DNA from: Pseudaminobacter salicylatoxidans
Lineage (GTDB): Bacteria > Pseudomonadota > Alphaproteobacteria > Rhizobiales > Rhizobiaceae
Direction: 5' to 3'
Length of the DNA stretch: 64,000 nt
Assembly (NCBI RefSeq): GCF_003148475.1
Contig: NZ_QGGG01000014.1
Span: 1 to 64,000, forward strand
The notes under the pieces were generated by a model that was not told where the DNA came from, searched no databases, and worked only from the letters and a program-made list of their open reading frames with translations. Positions 29,812-39,436 of the stretch are shown here, piece by piece. Within the stretch, counting starts at the first letter, position 1, and each line of letters begins with the position of its first letter. The position numbers and the translations under genes are program-made.

Positions 29812-31044
29812 TCAGGCGGTTGCGCCGGTATCGGCAAAGTGGCCGACCATGCGGCCGGGATTGAGGATGCCCTTCGGATCGAATTCCTGCTTCAGCCGCG
29901 CCGACAGGGCTGCAAGTGCCGGCGGCTGCGGTTCGAACACCGGCAGCGCCGCCCGCCAGGCCGGGCCAGCGCGCACCAGCGTGGCATGACCGCCGCCGAG
30001 CTTGCGCACCAGATGCCTGACCAGCGCGCCCTCGGGGTCATCAGGGAGCCGCAGCCAGACAAGCCCACCCTGCCAATCGTAGAAGGCATCGGCTGCCGTT
30101 TCCATGCGCAGCGCCATGACCATGTGGTGCGCCTGCGACGGCGGCATGGAAATGCGCCACACCGGCTGCTCGGTTCCGTCCGCGAAAGGCACACAGTCGC
30201 GAATGTCGCGCCAAAGCCGGCGAGAGGCATCGCCTTCGATCTCTTCCATAGGGCCTGCCTTGCCCAGAAGCTGCCTGAGATGGCCGATCCGGTAGGCCAC
30301 GGACGGCGCGAAACCCTCGACGCGCAGCAGCGTGGCGGATTCGCTCGACAGTGCGCCGTCTGCCACCGTCTGGGCCAGCATCATCGGCAGATGTGCCGCA
30401 CTCGACACTTCCGCGCTGCAGCCGAGCGCAATCGACATGGCGGCGGCCGCGCCCTCATCGAACAGGCCACGAATGGCGAGCGTGGTTTCGGTTTCGGCGG
30501 CGGGCAGCACCTTGAAGGTTACGTCGGTCAGCACGGAAAGCGTGCCCCAGGAACCCGCCATCCCCTTCGACAGATCGTAGCCGGTGACGTTCTTGACCAC
30601 CCGACCGCCCGATTTGAATGTCTCGCCGCGTCCGGAAACGGCGTTGATGCCGAGAATGTGGTCGCGCGCCGCACCCGCCTTCAGTCGGCGCGGACCCGAC
30701 AGGTTGGCGGCCAGCACACCGCCGATCGTGCCGCGCCCGACAGGGCCGCCCAGCAGCGGGCCGTAATCCATCGGCTCGAACGCCAGTTGCTGGCCACGTT
30801 CGGAGAGCATGGCTTCGATTTCGGCAAGCGGCGTGCCGGCCTTGGCCGAAAGCACCAGTTCCTCCGGCTCGTAGAGCGTCACGCCGATGAGGGCCGAGAG
30901 GTCGAGCGTATGCGCCGCCTGCACCGGATGGCCGATCGTCTGCTTGGAGCCATGGCCGACGATTTCCAGCGGAGTCTCGTGAGAAAGCGCCCATTCGACG
31001 GCGGACTGGACTTCGGCGGCAGTGGTGGGGGTGAAGATGGTCAT
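29812..31044 (-). CDS. glcE: Glycolate oxidase FAD-binding subunit
   Basis: FAD-linked subunit of about 410 residues with a PCMH-type flavin domain (ETPLEIVGHGSKQTIG, GPVGRGTIGGVLAANLSGPR, GGRVVKNVTGYDLSKGMAGS). The C-terminus ends FDPKGILNPGRMVGHFAD as in other FAD oxidases. ATG 31044 was chosen from family length; the frame stays open 32 codons upstream. It follows glcD by 37 bases and works with GlcD and GlcF. Confidence 0.93.
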   Translation of the reverse strand: MTIFTPTTAAEVQSAVEWALSHETPLEIVGHGSKQTIGHPVQAAHTLDLSALIGVTLYEPEELVLSAKAGTPLAEIEAMLSERGQQLAFEPMDYGPLLGGPVGRGTIGGVLAANLSGPRRLKAGAARDHILGINAVSGRGETFKSGGRVVKNVTGYDLSKGMAGSWGTLSVLTDVTFKVLPAAETETTLAIRGLFDEGAAAAMSIALGCSAEVSSAAHLPMMLAQTVADGALSSESATLLRVEGFAPSVAYRIGHLRQLLGKAGPMEEIEGDASRRLWRDIRDCVPFADGTEQPVWRISMPPSQAHHMVMALRMETAADAFYDWQGGLVWLRLPDDPEGALVRHLVRKLGGGHATLVRAGPAWRAALPVFEPQPPALAALSARLKQEFDPKGILNPGRMVGHFADTGATA

Positions 31045-31081
31045 GATGTCGCGACGCAAGGGAAACGGAGCCGCATCCCCC

Positions 31082-32578
31082 TCAAAACCTCGGAATGTCC
31101 GGAAACGGCAGCTTGCCGCCATGGATGTGCATACGGCCAAGCTCGGCGCAGCGGCGAAGCTGGGGAAACATCTTTCCAGGGTTGAGCAGGTGGTTCGGAT
31201 CGAAAGCGCATTTGACCCGCATCTGCTGGTCGAGGTCGATCTGGTTGAACATCTCCGGCATCAGGTCGCGCTTTTCAACGCCCACGCCATGCTCGCCCGT
31301 CAGCACGCCGCCGACACGAACGCACAGGCGCAGAATATCGGCGCCGAACTGCTCGGCCTTGTCCAGTTCGCCCGGATTATTGGCATCGTAAAGGATGAGC
31401 GGATGCAGATTGCCATCGCCGGCATGGAAAACGTTGGCTACGCCCAGCCCATATTTTTCCGAAAGCTCGCGCATGCCGTGCAGCACCTTGGGCAGTTCTT
31501 TCCGAGGAATGGTGCCGTCCATGCAGTAGTAGTCCGGCGAAATGCGCCCCACCGCCGGAAAAGCCGCCTTGCGGCCTGCCCAGAAGGTCAGCCGCTCCTC
31601 TTCCGATTGCGAAATGCGGCAGGTGGTGGCGTTGTTTTGCCCGGCAATGGCCTCCACGCGACCGATCAGGTGATCGACCTCCACGCCCGGACCGTCGAGC
31701 TCGACGATCAGCAGTGCCTCGCATTCGAGCGGATAGCCGGCATGGACGAAGTCCTCGGCGGCGCGGATGGCGGGACCGTCCATCATCTCCATGCCGCCGG
31801 GGATGATGCCCGCGCCGATGATGTCGGCCACGCATTGCCCGGCCTGCTCGCTGGAAGGAAAGCCGATGAGCAGCGCGCGCGCCGTCTCCGGTTTCCTGAG
31901 GATGCGCACCGTGACCTCGGTCACCACGCCGAGCAGGCCTTCCGAGCCGGTCATCAGCCCAAGCAGGTCATAGCCTTCCGCGTCGAGGTGCCTGCCGCCA
32001 AGGCGCACGGCCTCGCCATCCATCAGCACCATTTCGATGCCCAGCACATTGTTGGCGGTGAGGCCGTATTTCAGGCAGTGCACGCCGCCGGAATTCTCCG
32101 CGACATTGCCGCCGATGGAGCAGGCGATCTGCGAGGACGGGTCGGGTGCGTAGTAGAAGCCCTCTTCCTCCACGGCATTGGTGATGCCGAGATTGGTGAC
32201 GCCGGGCTGCGCGACCACGCAGCGGTTGGGATAGTCGATTTCCAGAATGCGGTTGAACCGGCTCAGGACGAGCAGCACCGCATCCTCCAGCGGCAGCGCA
32301 CCGCCTGACAGCGAGGTGCCCGAACCGCGCGGCACGACGCGGATGTTGCGCTCGTTGCAATATTTGAGAATGCGCGAAACCTGCGCGACCGTCTCGGGCA
32401 GCACCACGACCAGCGGCAATTGCCGGTAAGCGGTCAGCCCGTCGCTCTCGAAGGCGCGCATCTCGTTGACAGCGTCCACCACGCCCTCGCCTGGCACGAT
32501 GATGCGCATATCGGCGACGATCTCGGCGCGCCGGCGCATCGTTTCGGCATCTGGCTGCGGCATGGCCGGCCCGGACAT
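31082..32578 (-). CDS. glcD: Glycolate oxidase catalytic subunit
   Basis: Flavin-dependent 2-hydroxyacid dehydrogenase of 498 residues, oxidising glycolate to glyoxylate. It shows the FAD site RVVPRGSGTSLSGGALP, DPSSQIACSIGGNVAENSGG, and the C-terminal active-site region FHAGDGNLHPLILYD and LTGEHGVGVEKRDLM. AAAGGGGAG before ATG 32578 fixes the start. It is the first gene of the glc operon, with a perfect palindrome 23 bases upstream that is the likely operator for the divergent FadR-type regulator. Confidence 0.95.
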   Translation of the reverse strand: MSGPAMPQPDAETMRRRAEIVADMRIIVPGEGVVDAVNEMRAFESDGLTAYRQLPLVVVLPETVAQVSRILKYCNERNIRVVPRGSGTSLSGGALPLEDAVLLVLSRFNRILEIDYPNRCVVAQPGVTNLGITNAVEEEGFYYAPDPSSQIACSIGGNVAENSGGVHCLKYGLTANNVLGIEMVLMDGEAVRLGGRHLDAEGYDLLGLMTGSEGLLGVVTEVTVRILRKPETARALLIGFPSSEQAGQCVADIIGAGIIPGGMEMMDGPAIRAAEDFVHAGYPLECEALLIVELDGPGVEVDHLIGRVEAIAGQNNATTCRISQSEEERLTFWAGRKAAFPAVGRISPDYYCMDGTIPRKELPKVLHGMRELSEKYGLGVANVFHAGDGNLHPLILYDANNPGELDKAEQFGADILRLCVRVGGVLTGEHGVGVEKRDLMPEMFNQIDLDQQMRVKCAFDPNHLLNPGKMFPQLRRCAELGRMHIHGGKLPFPDIPRF

Positions 32579-32600
32579 GGTCGCTCCCCTTTGCGAAACC

Positions 32601-32623
32601 ACTGGTAAAAAGGCTTTACCAGT
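32601..32623. promoter_or_regulatory. Palindromic operator upstream of glcD
   Basis: ACTGGTAAA, a 5-base centre AAGGC, then TTTACCAGT: nine-base arms match perfectly. The TGGT and ACCA ends are typical of FadR/GntR-type operators. It ends 23 bases from the glcD start, where a repressor would block the promoter. A related site lies at 32701-32723. Confidence 0.7.
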
Positions 32624-32700
32624 TTATCGGGATCGCTGTAAATCGCAAATGGATTGCCTGCATGCAGCAGGATTTTTTCGGAAAATCCATCTCTTGGGTA

Positions 32701-32743
32701 ACTGGATAAATTATTTGACCACTCTGGGCAAAAGCCGTAATTC
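32701..32743 (+). promoter_or_regulatory. Promoter and second operator for the FadR-type regulator gene
   Basis: ACTGG at 32701 and CCACT at 32719 bracket an AT-rich centre, giving a degenerate copy of the 23-base palindrome seen near glcD. TTGACC (32715-32720), a 17-base spacer and TAATTC (32738-32743) form a promoter that overlaps it. This suggests the regulator controls its own gene as well as glcDEF. Confidence 0.55.
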
Positions 32744-32776
32744 TCGCTATGGAAAAGCACTGGCGAGCGCCAAAGA

Positions 32777-33577
32777 GTGACCGATATTTTTTCCAGGATC
32801 GCGCATTCACGCACGGCAGACGAGGTTGTGCAACAGATCGAGAGCCTCGTTCTCGAGGGGGTGCTGCGCGTGGCCGACCGACTGCCGGCCGAACGCGAAC
32901 TGGCGCGTCAGTTCGACGTGTCGCGGCCCATCCTGCGCGAGGCGCTGAAGACGCTGGAAGCACGGGGCCTGATCGTGACGCGCCACGGCGGCGGCACCTA
33001 TGTGGCCGACGTCATCGGTCAGGTTTTCACCCAGCCGATGCTGGAGTTGATCGGCTCGCACCGCGAGGCAGGCGCCGACTATCTGGAATATCGCCGCGAG
33101 ATCGAGGGCATCGCCGCCGAATATGCCGCGCGACGGGCAACCGAGGACGACCGGGCGCTGCTGGCGCAGATCATGGCGCGCATGCAAGCCGCGCATGAGC
33201 GGGGCGACTTCGAGGAGGAAGCCGAGATCGATGTGGAGTTCCATCACGCCATCGGCGAATGCGCGCACAACATCATCTTGCTCCACACGCTGCGCTCGCT
33301 CTACAGGCTGCTGTCGGACGGTGTGTTCCAGAATCGCCTTCTCGTGTTCAGCCTGCCCGGCGCGCGCGAGGAACTGCTGGCGCAGCACAAGGCCATCCAT
33401 GCGGCTGTCGTCGGCGGAAGGCCGGCGGTAGCGCGCAAGGCGGCCATGGATCACATCACCTATGTCGAGCACTCCATGGCTGAGGCCGAACGAACAGGTG
33501 ACTGGCAGCGCGTTTCGAGGTTAAGGCTGCGCCAGCGCACGGAAGACGGCGCACGGCGCAGCGGCCAGGAAAAATAG
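32777..33577 (+). CDS. FadR-subfamily GntR regulator (GlcC/LldR-like)
   Basis: Regulator of 266 residues. The winged helix-turn-helix reads LPAERELARQFDVSRPILRE followed by ALKTLEARGLIVTRHGGGTY. The C-terminal FCD domain has metal/ligand residues in EIDVEFHHAIGECAHN and QHKAIHAAVV. Family members (GlcC, LldR, PdhR) sense glycolate, lactate or pyruvate. The start is GTG 32777. It lies between glcDEF (divergent) and lldD (21 bases downstream, same strand), so it probably controls both 2-hydroxyacid oxidation systems. Confidence 0.9.
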   Translation: MTDIFSRIAHSRTADEVVQQIESLVLEGVLRVADRLPAERELARQFDVSRPILREALKTLEARGLIVTRHGGGTYVADVIGQVFTQPMLELIGSHREAGADYLEYRREIEGIAAEYAARRATEDDRALLAQIMARMQAAHERGDFEEEAEIDVEFHHAIGECAHNIILLHTLRSLYRLLSDGVFQNRLLVFSLPGAREELLAQHKAIHAAVVGGRPAVARKAAMDHITYVEHSMAEAERTGDWQRVSRLRLRQRTEDGARRSGQEK

Positions 33578-33597
33578 TCTATCGGAAGAATGGAATC

Positions 33598-34740
33598 ATG
33601 AGCGAAATCCTCGAGATCAACGACCTCAAGAACCTTGCCCGGCGGCGAGTGCCGACAATGTTCTTCGACTATGCCGATTCCGGCGCCTGGACGGAAAGCA
33701 CCTATCGCGCCAACGAGGCGGACTTTTCGAAGATCAAATTCCGGCAGCGGGTGCTGGTGGACATGACCAACCGCTCGCTGGAATCGACCATGATCGGCGA
33801 GAAGGTTTCCATGCCGGTCGCGCTGGCTCCGACCGGCAGCACCGGCATGCAACATGCCGACGGCGAGATGCTGGCGGCACAGGCGGCCGAGGAGTTCGGC
33901 GTGCCCTTCACGCTGTCGACCATGAGCATCTGCTCCATCGAGGACGTGGCGTCGGTCACGAAGAAGCCCTTCTGGTTCCAGCTTTATGTCATGCGCGACA
34001 AGGATTTCGTGCTCAACCTCATCAACCGCGCCAAGGCGGCGAAATGCTCGGCACTGGTGCTGACGCTAGATCTGCAGATCCTCGCCCAACGCCACAAGGA
34101 CATCCGCAACGGCCTGTCGGCCCCGCCCAAGATGACGCCGAGGAACATCATCGACATGGCGATCCGTCCGCGCTGGTGTCTCGGCATGCTTGGCACGCAG
34201 CGCCGCACCTTCCGCAACATCGTGGGACACGCCAAGGGTGTGGGCGATCTCTCATCGCTTGCCTCATGGACGAACGAACAGTTCGATCCGCGCCTGTCCT
34301 GGAGCGACGTGGAGTGGATCAGGAAGCAATGGGGCGGCAAGCTGATCCTCAAGGGCATTCTCGACAAGGAAGACGCCGTCATGGCGGCCAGGACGGGGGC
34401 CGACGCCATCATCGTCTCCAATCATGGCGGGCGCCAGCTCGACGGCGCGCCTTCCTCCATCTCCGTCCTGCCCGAAATCGTCGAGGCGGTGGGCGACAGG
34501 ATCGAGGTGCATATGGATGGCGGCATACGCTCGGGGCAGGACGTGCTGAAGGCGCTGTGCCTTGGCGCCAAGGGCACCTATATTGGCCGGCCGTTCCTTT
34601 ATGGCCTCGGCGCAATGGGCAAGCCCGGCGTGACCAAGGCACTGGAGATCATCCGCAAGGAACTGGACGTCACGCTGGCGCTGTGCGGCAAACGCAATAT
34701 CGCCGATGCCGGCCCGGACATGCTCTATCGACCGTCCTGA
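33598..34740 (+). CDS. lldD: FMN-dependent L-lactate / 2-hydroxyacid dehydrogenase
   Basis: Flavoenzyme of 380 residues in the L-lactate dehydrogenase/glycolate oxidase family. It has the N-terminal LARRRVPTMFFDYADSGAWT, the flavin lysine in WGGKLILKGILDKEDA, and the catalytic histidine in AIIVSNHGGRQLDGAPSS. It oxidises L-lactate to pyruvate and gives electrons to the quinone pool. Substrate could also be another (S)-2-hydroxyacid. It is co-oriented with the FadR-type regulator. Confidence 0.92.
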   Translation: MSEILEINDLKNLARRRVPTMFFDYADSGAWTESTYRANEADFSKIKFRQRVLVDMTNRSLESTMIGEKVSMPVALAPTGSTGMQHADGEMLAAQAAEEFGVPFTLSTMSICSIEDVASVTKKPFWFQLYVMRDKDFVLNLINRAKAAKCSALVLTLDLQILAQRHKDIRNGLSAPPKMTPRNIIDMAIRPRWCLGMLGTQRRTFRNIVGHAKGVGDLSSLASWTNEQFDPRLSWSDVEWIRKQWGGKLILKGILDKEDAVMAARTGADAIIVSNHGGRQLDGAPSSISVLPEIVEAVGDRIEVHMDGGIRSGQDVLKALCLGAKGTYIGRPFLYGLGAMGKPGVTKALEIIRKELDVTLALCGKRNIADAGPDMLYRPS

Positions 34741-35014
34741 ATGGAATGCGACGCCGGAACGGGATGGCTTTCCTGAATTGCCGTCTCGTTCCAGGCCTTT
34801 GTTCTTCAACCCTGATCCCGCGAAGCCGGGCAAATGGGCGCGGAAGCACCCGGCGCACATCGGTCATGGACGGCGCTGGAGCAGTGGGCGTTCTGACGAA
34901 CGCGATTCCGCTGCGCTAGCTTGGTTTTCTTAGCCGCATTTGTACGACGCCAGACGATTTCGTCTCGCTGCAAAATGCTCCGAAAAAGCGGATTTTACGG
35001 ATAAGTGCCTGAAA

Positions 35015-35158
35015 TCAGCGGGTGACGTTCGCGCCGACGCCGTAGCCGTCGAACACTGCATGGTCGTTGGCAGCATCGGCCGCATAGATGCCGACGCCGC
35101 AGAGCACGATTGCGGAGAACATGGTGAAAGACAGAAGCGCGGCTTTCAAGGCGGTCAT
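35015..35158 (-). CDS. Small single-helix protein, 47 aa
   Basis: Short open frame starting MTALKAALLSFTMFSAIVL, with one hydrophobic segment (membrane anchor or signal peptide, cleavage near YAADA) and a short tail DHAVFDGYGVGANVTR. No function is recognised. The ribosome site is weak. It is the only plausible gene between lldD and 35533. The hydrophobic start plus a clean stop favour a real small exported protein, but this is not certain. Confidence 0.4.
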   Translation of the reverse strand: MTALKAALLSFTMFSAIVLCGVGIYAADAANDHAVFDGYGVGANVTR

Positions 35159-35532
35159 CTCGGTTACTGCTTTCAGCAATTCTGCATAAAATTTGTTACG
35201 AATGCGTTGCGCCGCGCAGGGCAGGCCTGCCGGTCAATCGCACCGCGTTGGTTGAGGTCGACGCCTTCTAATCGCACGCCTTCCGGCTTGCCAGCGCCAT
35301 TAGCGCCGATCCACCGGGAAGTTTCGCAGCGTGCCATTTATGCCACTGCGGTCGCAACGAAGCGCTGCGGAACGTCGACGGACATTCTTTCACAACTTAC
35401 TGATCGGAAACAGGAAACCTGCTGAAAAGTTCCACTCGAACGGCCGAAAAATCACGTCTGGCGATGCGAGGCATGACAGCGCCGCGCCGGGATGTATCAT
35501 GCGGCACGATCATGACGAAGACAGGAAGGCAT
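35159..35532. other. Gap of about 370 bases without a supported gene
   Basis: I see no convincing coding sequence, RNA gene or repeat here. It should contain the promoters for the small minus-strand gene and for the plus-strand gene at 35533. Confidence 0.5.
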
Positions 35533-36177
35533 ATGCCGCTGCAAAATCGGGTCAATCCGTTCGGTATCATCCATGCGACCGCCGCACGCGGCCTGTTCGC
35601 GGGGAATCGCGGCGTCATCCACGATCCGGCGACCCGTACATTGCTGAAACGCCGCTGGACAACCAGGGCGTGGCTGATCTGCGAATGCGAATTCCGCGGT
35701 CGCAAGCGTGACGTTATGGGCCGCAACGGGCCGAACGGCGGCGCCGGCTGGACCGAACTGTTCTTCCTTGATGAAGTGACCGCACTTGCAGCAGGTCATC
35801 GCCCCTGCTTCTACTGCCGGCGCGAACGGGCGCGCGATTTCGCTAGGCGCTTCGGCGAAGCGTTTGACATCGACGAACCGAAGGCACCTCAAATTGACAC
35901 GCGGCTGCACATCGAAAGGCGCGCATCCGGCGGCAAACCCACCGAGCTTACATGCGACGCGCTGGCCGACCTGCCCGACGGAGCCATGGTGGCACGAGGC
36001 GCCAAAGCCTTTGCAATTAGGAAGGGCGTGGCGCATCCGTGGTCCTTTCAAGGCTATAGCCCGCCGACGACACCCGGCGGCGAGGTCGGCGGACTTGTCC
36101 TGCTGACACCACCTTCCACGCTTGCCGTGTTGCGCACGGGCTACCGGCCCGTCTGGCACCCAAGCATCGAGGCTTGA
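35533..36177 (+). CDS. Conserved protein of unknown function with a CFYC motif
   Basis: Protein of about 214 residues, beginning [20 protein letters not shown]. It has no signal peptide. A distinctive block [20 protein letters not shown] is followed by [20 protein letters not shown], with a CxxC pair and an earlier CEC pair (LICECEF) that could bind metal. AGGAAGG precedes ATG 35533; an in-frame ATG lies at 35512. I do not recognise the family. Its stop is 33 bases before the rsmE start, so they may be co-transcribed. Confidence 0.75.
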   Translation: MPLQNRVNPFGIIHATAARGLFAGNRGVIHDPATRTLLKRRWTTRAWLICECEFRGRKRDVMGRNGPNGGAGWTELFFLDEVTALAAGHRPCFYCRRERARDFARRFGEAFDIDEPKAPQIDTRLHIERRASGGKPTELTCDALADLPDGAMVARGAKAFAIRKGVAHPWSFQGYSPPTTPGGEVGGLVLLTPPSTLAVLRTGYRPVWHPSIEA

Positions 36178-36209
36178 CCGGAAGCCGCCTCTCCCGCATT
36201 CATCCTTCC

Positions 36210-36944
36210 ATGCGCGCCAACTATAAAATGCAGCGGCTGTTCGTGCCGCAGGACCTTTCCGAAAACGCCTCGATCGAGGCGAGCCCGGAGCAGAGCCATT
36301 ACCTGTCCAACGTGCTGCGCCTGACCGAAGGCGCGGAAATTCTGATCTTCAACGGACGCGAAGGTGAATGGCTGGCGCGCGTCGAGGCAAAGGCCAGGAA
36401 ATCGGTGCGCCTGCGCGCCATCGAGGAAACCCGGCCGCAACCGGCGCACCCCGACCTGATCTATTGTTTTGCCCCGCTGAAGCAGGGTCGTCTCGACTAT
36501 CTCGTGCAGAAGGCGGTGGAAATGGGAGCCGGCGTGCTGCAGCCGGTTATCACCCAACACACGCAGATCGCCAAACCCGGCATCGAGCGCCTGCGCGCCA
36601 ATGTGGTTGAGGCGGCCGAGCAATGCGGTATTCTCGCCCTGCCGGAAGTGCGCGAGGCACAGAAATTCTCCGCTCTGCTTGCCGGATGGGACAAGGAGCG
36701 ACGGTTGGTTTTCTGCGACGAAAGCGCGGAGACAAACAACCCGCTTGCTGTCTTGCAGGCGATCCCGGAGCGCAAGCTGGGCCTGCTGATCGGGCCGGAG
36801 GGCGGCTTCTCGGAGGACGAGCGCAAGCAGCTCTACGCGCTGCCTTTCGTCACCTCCATTCCGCTGGGGCCGCGCATCCTGCGCGCAGACACTGCGGCAG
36901 TAGCTGCGCTTGCCGTCTTGCAGGCCACCATCGGAGACTGGTAA
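36210..36944 (+). CDS. rsmE: 16S rRNA (uracil1498-N3)-methyltransferase
   Basis: SPOUT-class RNA methyltransferase of 244 residues that methylates U1498 of 16S rRNA. The N-terminal PUA-like part starts [12 protein letters not shown]; the knot region has [33 protein letters not shown] and [18 protein letters not shown]. The start chosen is ATG 36210; ATG 36228 (MQRLFV) also fits the family. Confidence 0.95.
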   Translation: MRANYKMQRLFVPQDLSENASIEASPEQSHYLSNVLRLTEGAEILIFNGREGEWLARVEAKARKSVRLRAIEETRPQPAHPDLIYCFAPLKQGRLDYLVQKAVEMGAGVLQPVITQHTQIAKPGIERLRANVVEAAEQCGILALPEVREAQKFSALLAGWDKERRLVFCDESAETNNPLAVLQAIPERKLGLLIGPEGGFSEDERKQLYALPFVTSIPLGPRILRADTAAVAALAVLQATIGDW

Positions 36945-37041
36945 GCGCCAATTGTATTGAACATGGTGTCAGGATTTTTCGCTTGATCGGGTACCGCAAT
37001 TGCGTCCATCAAGCGCCGACATTTTCGGCGAGAGGATAAGT

Positions 37042-38415
37042 ATGGCGCGCGACACCACCGATTTCCGGCCCATCGAAGGCATGGACGAGCTTGTTGCCTA
37101 TCTCGCCCAGGGCAACAAGCCGCGTGAGAAATGGCGCATCGGCACCGAGCACGAGAAATTCCCCTTCTACATCGACGGCAACGCTCCGGTGCCTTATGGC
37201 GGCGAGCGCGGCATCCGCGCGATCCTGGAAGGCATGCAGCGCACGCTGGGATGGGAACCTATTCTCGATGAAAACCGCATCATCGGCCTGGTCGAACCGA
37301 CCGGACAGGGTGCGATTTCGCTGGAGCCGGGCGGGCAGTTCGAACTTTCCGGCGCCCCGCTGGAAACCATCCATCAGACCTGCCGCGAGGGTAATGCGCA
37401 TCTGGCGCAGTTGCGCGAGATCGCCGAGCCGCTCGGCATCCGCTTCCTCGGCCTCGGCGGCAGCCCGAAATGGCGCCTGTCCGAAACGCCGCGCATGCCC
37501 AAGTCGCGCTACGAGATCATGACCGCCTATATGCCCAAGGTCGGAACGATGGGCCTGGACATGATGTATCGCACCTGCACCATCCAGGTTAATCTCGATT
37601 TCTCGTCCGAGACAGACATGCGCCGCAAGATGCAGGTCTCGCTGAAGCTGCAGCCGCTGGCCACCGCGCTGTTCGCCAACTCGCCCTTCACCGACGGCAA
37701 GCCGAACGGCCTGCAGAGCTGGCGCGGCGAGATCTGGACCGACACGGACAACCAGCGCTCGGGCATGCTGCCCTTCTGCTTTTCTCCGGAATTCGGCTTT
37801 GCCGACTATGTCGAATGGGCGCTCGACGTGCCGATGTATTTCGTCATTCGCAACGGCCGCTACCACGACATGACGCATATGACCTTCCGCCAGTTCATGA
37901 ACGGCGCGGCGCGCAACGAGGTGACGGACGGCATGCCGACGATCGGCGATTGGGCCAACCACCTCTCCACCCTTTTCCCCGACGTACGGCTGAAGCACTT
38001 CCTGGAGATGCGCGGCGCCGATGGCGGGCCGTGGCGCCGCATCTGCGCGCTGCCTGCCTTCTGGGTGGGCTTGCTCTATGACGAGGAAGCGCTCAACGAC
38101 GCCGAGGCGCTGACTGCCGACTGGACCTACGAAGAAGTAGTGGCGATGCGCAACGCGGTGCCTGCCGAAGGCATCGCAACAGCTTTCCGCAATACGACAC
38201 TGCGCGACGTGGGGCGCGACGTGCTCGCCATTTCGCGCAAGGGCCTGAAGAACCGCAATCGCCTGAACCGCGACGGGTTTGACGAAACCAATTTCCTGTC
38301 CACGCTCGACGAGGTGGTGGCGCGCGGCACGACCAGTGCTCAGGAAATGGTCAATGCCTATCACACCCGATGGGGCGATTCGATCGAGCCTGTCTTCCTC
38401 GAATATGCCTACTGA
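37042..38415 (+). CDS. gshA: Glutamate-cysteine ligase
   Basis: First enzyme of glutathione synthesis, 457 residues, of the plant/alphaproteobacterial GCS2 class, not the gammaproteobacterial type. The marks are REKWRIGTEHEKFPFYIDGN, ISLEPGGQFELSGAPLETIH and MYRTCTIQVNLDFSSE. AGAGGATAAG before ATG 37042 fixes the start. Standalone; rsmE lies upstream on the same strand, an order seen in other Rhizobiales. Confidence 0.95.
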   Translation: MARDTTDFRPIEGMDELVAYLAQGNKPREKWRIGTEHEKFPFYIDGNAPVPYGGERGIRAILEGMQRTLGWEPILDENRIIGLVEPTGQGAISLEPGGQFELSGAPLETIHQTCREGNAHLAQLREIAEPLGIRFLGLGGSPKWRLSETPRMPKSRYEIMTAYMPKVGTMGLDMMYRTCTIQVNLDFSSETDMRRKMQVSLKLQPLATALFANSPFTDGKPNGLQSWRGEIWTDTDNQRSGMLPFCFSPEFGFADYVEWALDVPMYFVIRNGRYHDMTHMTFRQFMNGAARNEVTDGMPTIGDWANHLSTLFPDVRLKHFLEMRGADGGPWRRICALPAFWVGLLYDEEALNDAEALTADWTYEEVVAMRNAVPAEGIATAFRNTTLRDVGRDVLAISRKGLKNRNRLNRDGFDETNFLSTLDEVVARGTTSAQEMVNAYHTRWGDSIEPVFLEYAY

Positions 38416-38521
38416 GACCCGAAGCGGTCTCACCCGCTTCTCGGCAGGAACAATCCCGTAGGCGCAGCTTCCGGTTTGAGCTAGGCTTCTTCCCGACAGC
38501 GGATTTCGAGGAGGACAGATC

Positions 38522-39430
38522 ATGGCTTCATTGTTCGACATGCTGGCCAATGCCCAGAACGGCAACGGCATGGAGGCGTTGGCGCGGCAGTTCAACCTGT
38601 CGCAGCAGCAAACGCAGGCCGCGGTGGAGGCGCTGCTGCCCGCCTTCTCGCAGGGGTTGAAACAGAATACGGCCGATCCCTATGGGGTGGGCGCGTTCCT
38701 TCAGGCCCTGTCGAGCGGCCAGCACGCGAAATATTTCGACGATCCGGCCAATGCCTTCTCACAAGCTGGAATGGCCGAGGGCAATGGCATATTGGGCCAT
38801 CTGTTCGGCTCCAAGGATCTCTCCCGGGCAGTGGCCGCCAACGCCGCCGCGGCCAGCGGCGTCAGCCAGGACATCCTCAAGCAGATGCTTCCGGCGCTTG
38901 CATCCATGATCATGGGCGGGCTGTTCAAGCAGTCCGCCGGGGCCACGCAAGCCTCGGCGGGCAGCGACAATCCGTTCGGGCAAATCCTCGAGCAGATGAT
39001 GCGGCAGGGCGGAACGGCGTCCGGCGGCGGCGGCCGGCAAAGCGGCAGCGCTTCCGACAACCCGCTCGGTCAGATTCTGGAAGGCATGTTCGGTGGTGGA
39101 GCCGGACAGGCCGGAGGAACTGCAGCCAACAACCCGCTGGGGCAAATCCTGGAAGGCATGTTCGGTGGCAATGCGCGGCAACCCGGCCAGTCGGGCGCGC
39201 CCGGCAACAATCCGCTTGGCCAAATCCTCGAACAGATGTTCGGAGGCGGCCAGTCCGCGCAGCAGGAAGCGCCCGCGCCACAGGCCAACCCGAGCGGACG
39301 GCCGCGCAATCCCTATGACGACCTGTTCGGCAAGATGTTCGAAACCGGCGTCAGGCAGCGAGACGACTACCAGAAGGGCGTCGAGTCGATTTTCGAGCAG
39401 TTCACCAAGGGTATGGACAGGCATCGCTAA
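38522..39430 (+). CDS. DUF937-domain protein with internal repeats
   Basis: Protein of 302 residues. The first half is a DUF937 domain (LFDMLANAQNGNGMEALARQ onward, QAAVEALLPAFSQGL), widespread and without a known function. The second half (about residues 150-250) is Gly/Gln-rich with four copies of a unit N-P-(L/F)-G-Q-I-L-E-x-M followed by FGG-like spacers. The C-terminus (NPYDDLFGKMFETGVRQRDD) is more conserved. GGAGGACAG precedes the ATG. No signal or membrane helix is visible. Confidence 0.85.
   Translation: MASLFDMLANAQNGNGMEALARQFNLSQQQTQAAVEALLPAFSQGLKQNTADPYGVGAFLQALSSGQHAKYFDDPANAFSQAGMAEGNGILGHLFGSKDLSRAVAANAAAASGVSQDILKQMLPALASMIMGGLFKQSAGATQASAGSDNPFGQILEQMMRQGGTASGGGGRQSGSASDNPLGQILEGMFGGGAGQAGGTAANNPLGQILEGMFGGNARQPGQSGAPGNNPLGQILEQMFGGGQSAQQEAPAPQANPSGRPRNPYDDLFGKMFETGVRQRDDYQKGVESIFEQFTKGMDRHR
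38970..39250 (+). repeat. Four in-frame repeats inside the DUF937 gene
   Basis: Four units encode NPFGQILEQMM, then NPLGQILEGMFGG twice, then NPLGQILEQMFGG, separated by Gly/Ala/Gln linkers. The DNA copies differ at third positions, so the units are conserved at the protein level, not a recent slippage expansion. Confidence 0.8.
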
Positions 39431-39436
39431 GAAAAA

